In this document: positions 5,838-7,703 of the stretch, piece by piece | How positions within the stretch are numbered: the stretch's first letter is position 1 | Layout of the letters: every line of letters begins with the position of its first letter | Source: JAWXBM01 sp037968555 | GTDB lineage: Bacteria > Pseudomonadota > Gammaproteobacteria > Xanthomonadales > SZUA-36 | NCBI GenBank assembly: GCA_037968555.1 | Contig: JBBKVS010000172.1 | Location: 1-7,703 of the forward strand | Reading direction: 5' to 3' | DNA length: 7,703 bases | The notes under the pieces: model-generated | Told to the model about the DNA's origin: nothing | Seen by the model: the letters and a program-made list of their open reading frames with translations, nothing else | The model's database searches: none | Program-made: the position numbers and the translations under genes

Positions 5838-7703
5838 TCAGGGGACTGGGGTTTCGAAACCGTCTTTGAAGTTAATTTCCTCGAACGCTGCGTCTTCATC
5901 GGTTGCGCTATTGTTGTTCGGATTGTTATCACCGAAGCCTACCGGTGGCACCACGGTTGCGGTATTGATCACGACGTCGTCCGCGCCCAGCACGCCGATC
6001 ACATCAGCCTGCAAGGTGAAAGTGACATTGCCGCCTGCCAGGATACTGACAGTTTCATTGACATTGCCGCTGCCGTTCGCATTGCCGCAAGCGCTGCCGG
6101 CACTCGCCACGCAGGTCCAACTTCCATTCAGCAGTTCGGCGGGCAGGTTGTCCGTTACACCGGCGCCGTTCGCATTGCCGTCGCCGAGGTTGCTGACCAC
6201 GATGGTGTAAGTGATATGTTGCCCGGCCGAGACGCCATCCAGGCCATCGTCCTTGGTGATACCGAGATCGTTGCCATTGACCTGGTGGCTTTTGGTGTCG
6301 CTCGACGAGGCGAACACTAACGTGCCGTTGTAGTTGGCGGTGATGGTGTGGAGACCAGGTGAGACGGAGGTGAGGTTGCAATTGCCGCTACCGGCCGTGA
6401 GCGTGATGGTACAGGTGGCACCATCACCATCGTCGACATCGACGGTGCCTGTTGCGGTTCCGGCGGTCGCGACCACGGTAACCGGAACGTTGTAGCTCTG
6501 GCCGGCCTGCGAGGGTTCTGGCGCAATCGCGCCGATCGTGGTCACAGTCTCGGTGGTGGTGAAGGCGAATACGTAGCCTGCACCGGCATCGACGTCGGTC
6601 GAATCGGCATAGGGTGCACCGACCAGTGCGCGGGTGGAGCCGAAGGCGACAGCGGCGCCGAAATTGTTGCCGGCGGCATTGTCAGTGGCCACCAGCGAAT
6701 TAATTTCTGCAAGGGAGTTGACCCCGGTGAATCCGAACAGATAGGCCTTACCGGCACCGACACCGGGCGTGGGATCGTCCTGCGGTGCGCCGATCACGGC
6801 AAACTGACCAGCGATCGCGACGCTCGCGCCGAAATGATCGTGCGCGGCGCCATCGCTCGAAGTCAGCGTACTGCGCAGAGTCCAGGTCGTGCCGGAACGG
6901 GTTTCAAGGAAAGCTACGCCCTGGTTGACCTTGTTGGAAACTTCGCGCCCTTCGGCACCGATCACCAGCGCATTCGAGAACAGCGCGACCGCGGAGCCCA
7001 CCCGGTCATTGGCGACACCACCCGGATTCAGGCGTACTTGCCGCGTCCAGACCGTGCCGTTGCGGACATAGATGAACACCGTACCAACGTTGGTCTTCTT
7101 GCCGAAGTTCGTACCGGGCGCACCTGCGGCAATGGTGTTACCAGAAAGCGACACCGACCAGCCGATCTGCGCGCCTGCCTTCACGTTGTTCTTGTTCTCG
7201 GTGATGCGTTGCTGCTCGACCCATCCGCTGCCACCAATAATGAACGCGTAGACCGCACCCTTGGACAGCTTACCGGCGACGTTCTGGAACGGTGCACCGA
7301 CCGCCATCCCAGTGTTTTGGACAGAGACTGAAGCGCCAAACTGGTTACCGGGAGATGTGCTGCTGCCTACCAGCACGGTAGCGTCCTGGTCCCAGTCGCT
7401 ACCGGTGCGGGTAAACGTATAGACCGAGCCCGTGGCGGCAGCGCGGCCAGGGGCCCCGACCGCAACCACGTTGCCGGCAATGCTCACCGCAGCACCAAAC
7501 CGATTGTCCGCTGCGCCGTCGCTTGCCGTCAGCTTTTCCTGCAATGCCCAGATGCCACCGGTCCTGAGGTATACGTAGGCGGCTCCGAACGAACCATTTT
7601 CAAGCGGTGCGCCGACCACGGCGGTATCCCCGGAGATCGCGACCGCCGCACCGCTGTGCGCGCCAGCCGGCAAAGTAATATCGGTAAGCTTCGCTTCCTG
7701 AAT
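5838..7703 (-). CDS. FG-GAP repeat / Ig-like / DUF11 protein, probably exported; N-terminus outside the window
   Basis: The frame is open to the right edge, so these 621 residues are the C-terminal part of a larger protein. The TTG at 7673 is not a credible start, because repeat-type sequence (QEAKLTDITLPAG) precedes it. Counting from the first visible residue, seven FG-GAP-type repeats of about 52-58 residues span 1-386. Typical units read FGAAVSIAGNVVAVGAP and FGASVAIAGQFAVIGAP, each followed by a Gly-rich turn, a YVF-like strand and a Trp in most. Seven such units fit one integrin-like beta-propeller. Next come a bacterial Ig-like domain (about 387-475) with C431 and C442, then a DUF11 domain (about 478-600) with C531 and C539. 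A short acidic tail ends in FKDGFETPVP. The paired cysteines and domain types point to a secreted or surface location, but the signal peptide is not visible. The exact role is unknown; adhesion or binding is only a guess from the family. Confidence 0.88.
   Translation of the reverse strand: MQEAKLTDITLPAGAHSGAAVAISGDTAVVGAPLENGSFGAAYVYLRTGGIWALQEKLTASDGAADNRFGAAVSIAGNVVAVGAPGRAAATGSVYTFTRTGSDWDQDATVLVGSSTSPGNQFGASVSVQNTGMAVGAPFQNVAGKLSKGAVYAFIIGGSGWVEQQRITENKNNVKAGAQIGWSVSLSGNTIAAGAPGTNFGKKTNVGTVFIYVRNGTVWTRQVRLNPGGVANDRVGSAVALFSNALVIGAEGREVSNKVNQGVAFLETRSGTTWTLRSTLTSSDGAAHDHFGASVAIAGQFAVIGAPQDDPTPGVGAGKAYLFGFTGVNSLAEINSLVATDNAAGNNFGAAVAFGSTRALVGAPYADSTDVDAGAGYVFAFTTTETVTTIGAIAPEPSQAGQSYNVPVTVVATAGTATGTVDVDDGDGATCTITLTAGSGNCNLTSVSPGLHTITANYNGTLVFASSSDTKSHQVNGNDLGITKDDGLDGVSAGQHITYTIVVSNLGDGNANGAGVTDNLPAELLNGSWTCVASAGSACGNANGSGNVNETVSILAGGNVTFTLQADVIGVLGADDVVINTATVVPPVGFGDNNPNNNSATDEDAAFEEINFKDGFETPVP

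Noticed and set aside
5745..6320. A 191-codon rightward frame opposite the DUF11 region
   Set aside because: It crosses the terminator hairpin and is antisense to clear DUF11 and Ig-like sequence. It shows no recognisable motif.
6834..7331. A 165-codon rightward frame opposite the FG-GAP repeats
   Set aside because: It is a shadow of the repeat codons, with no ribosome binding site or family motif.
6600..7640. Recurring GGTGCGCCGA-like DNA strings as possible DNA repeats or CRISPR
   Set aside because: They fall at protein-repeat spacing (about 155-175 bases) and encode the V-GAP part of each blade. The copies differ at the DNA level and there are no spacers.
7671..7673. TTG at 7673 as the start of the FG-GAP protein
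   Set aside because: The ten codons before it, up to the window edge, stay open and read as a normal part of the repeat, so the protein begins outside the window.

Overview
The window looks like a chromosomal segment of a gammaproteobacterium with moderate to fairly high GC. The main clue is the head-to-head pair nnr (NAD(P)HX repair) and queG (epoxyqueuosine reductase). These two genes also lie next to each other and divergent in Escherichia coli and relatives. No species can be named from the sequence alone. No tRNA, rRNA, CRISPR array, insertion sequence or integrase was seen.

Left part (1-2230): a 3'-truncated nnr runs leftward out of the window and queG runs rightward. Their proposed start codons share the palindrome CATG at 951-954, so each gene's promoter should lie inside or against the other gene. 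A GC-rich hairpin at 2198-2230 lies after queG and before the next gene.

Middle (2257-5333): a 508-residue class III (fold type I) PLP-dependent aminotransferase of unknown substrate, rightward and with a strong ribosome binding site, faces a 479-residue leftward FAD-linked oxidoreductase of the berberine-bridge-enzyme-like family. A perfect 9-bp GC hairpin sits between their 3' ends. Nothing shows that these two genes work in one pathway. They are convergent and not co-transcribed.

Right part (5334-7703): about 460 bases with no convincing gene, then a strong leftward terminator. Beyond it is the C-terminal 621 residues of a large, probably exported repeat protein whose N-terminus lies outside the window. 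It shows seven FG-GAP-type propeller blades, a bacterial Ig-like domain, a DUF11 domain and a short tail containing KDGFE.

Overall the left half is housekeeping (metabolite repair, tRNA modification) and the right half is accessory (oxidoreductase, surface or secreted protein). I found no clear multi-gene novel system. The points most worth a second look are the overlapping divergent start region, the aminotransferase with altered motifs and a structured leader, and the architecture and tail of the FG-GAP protein.
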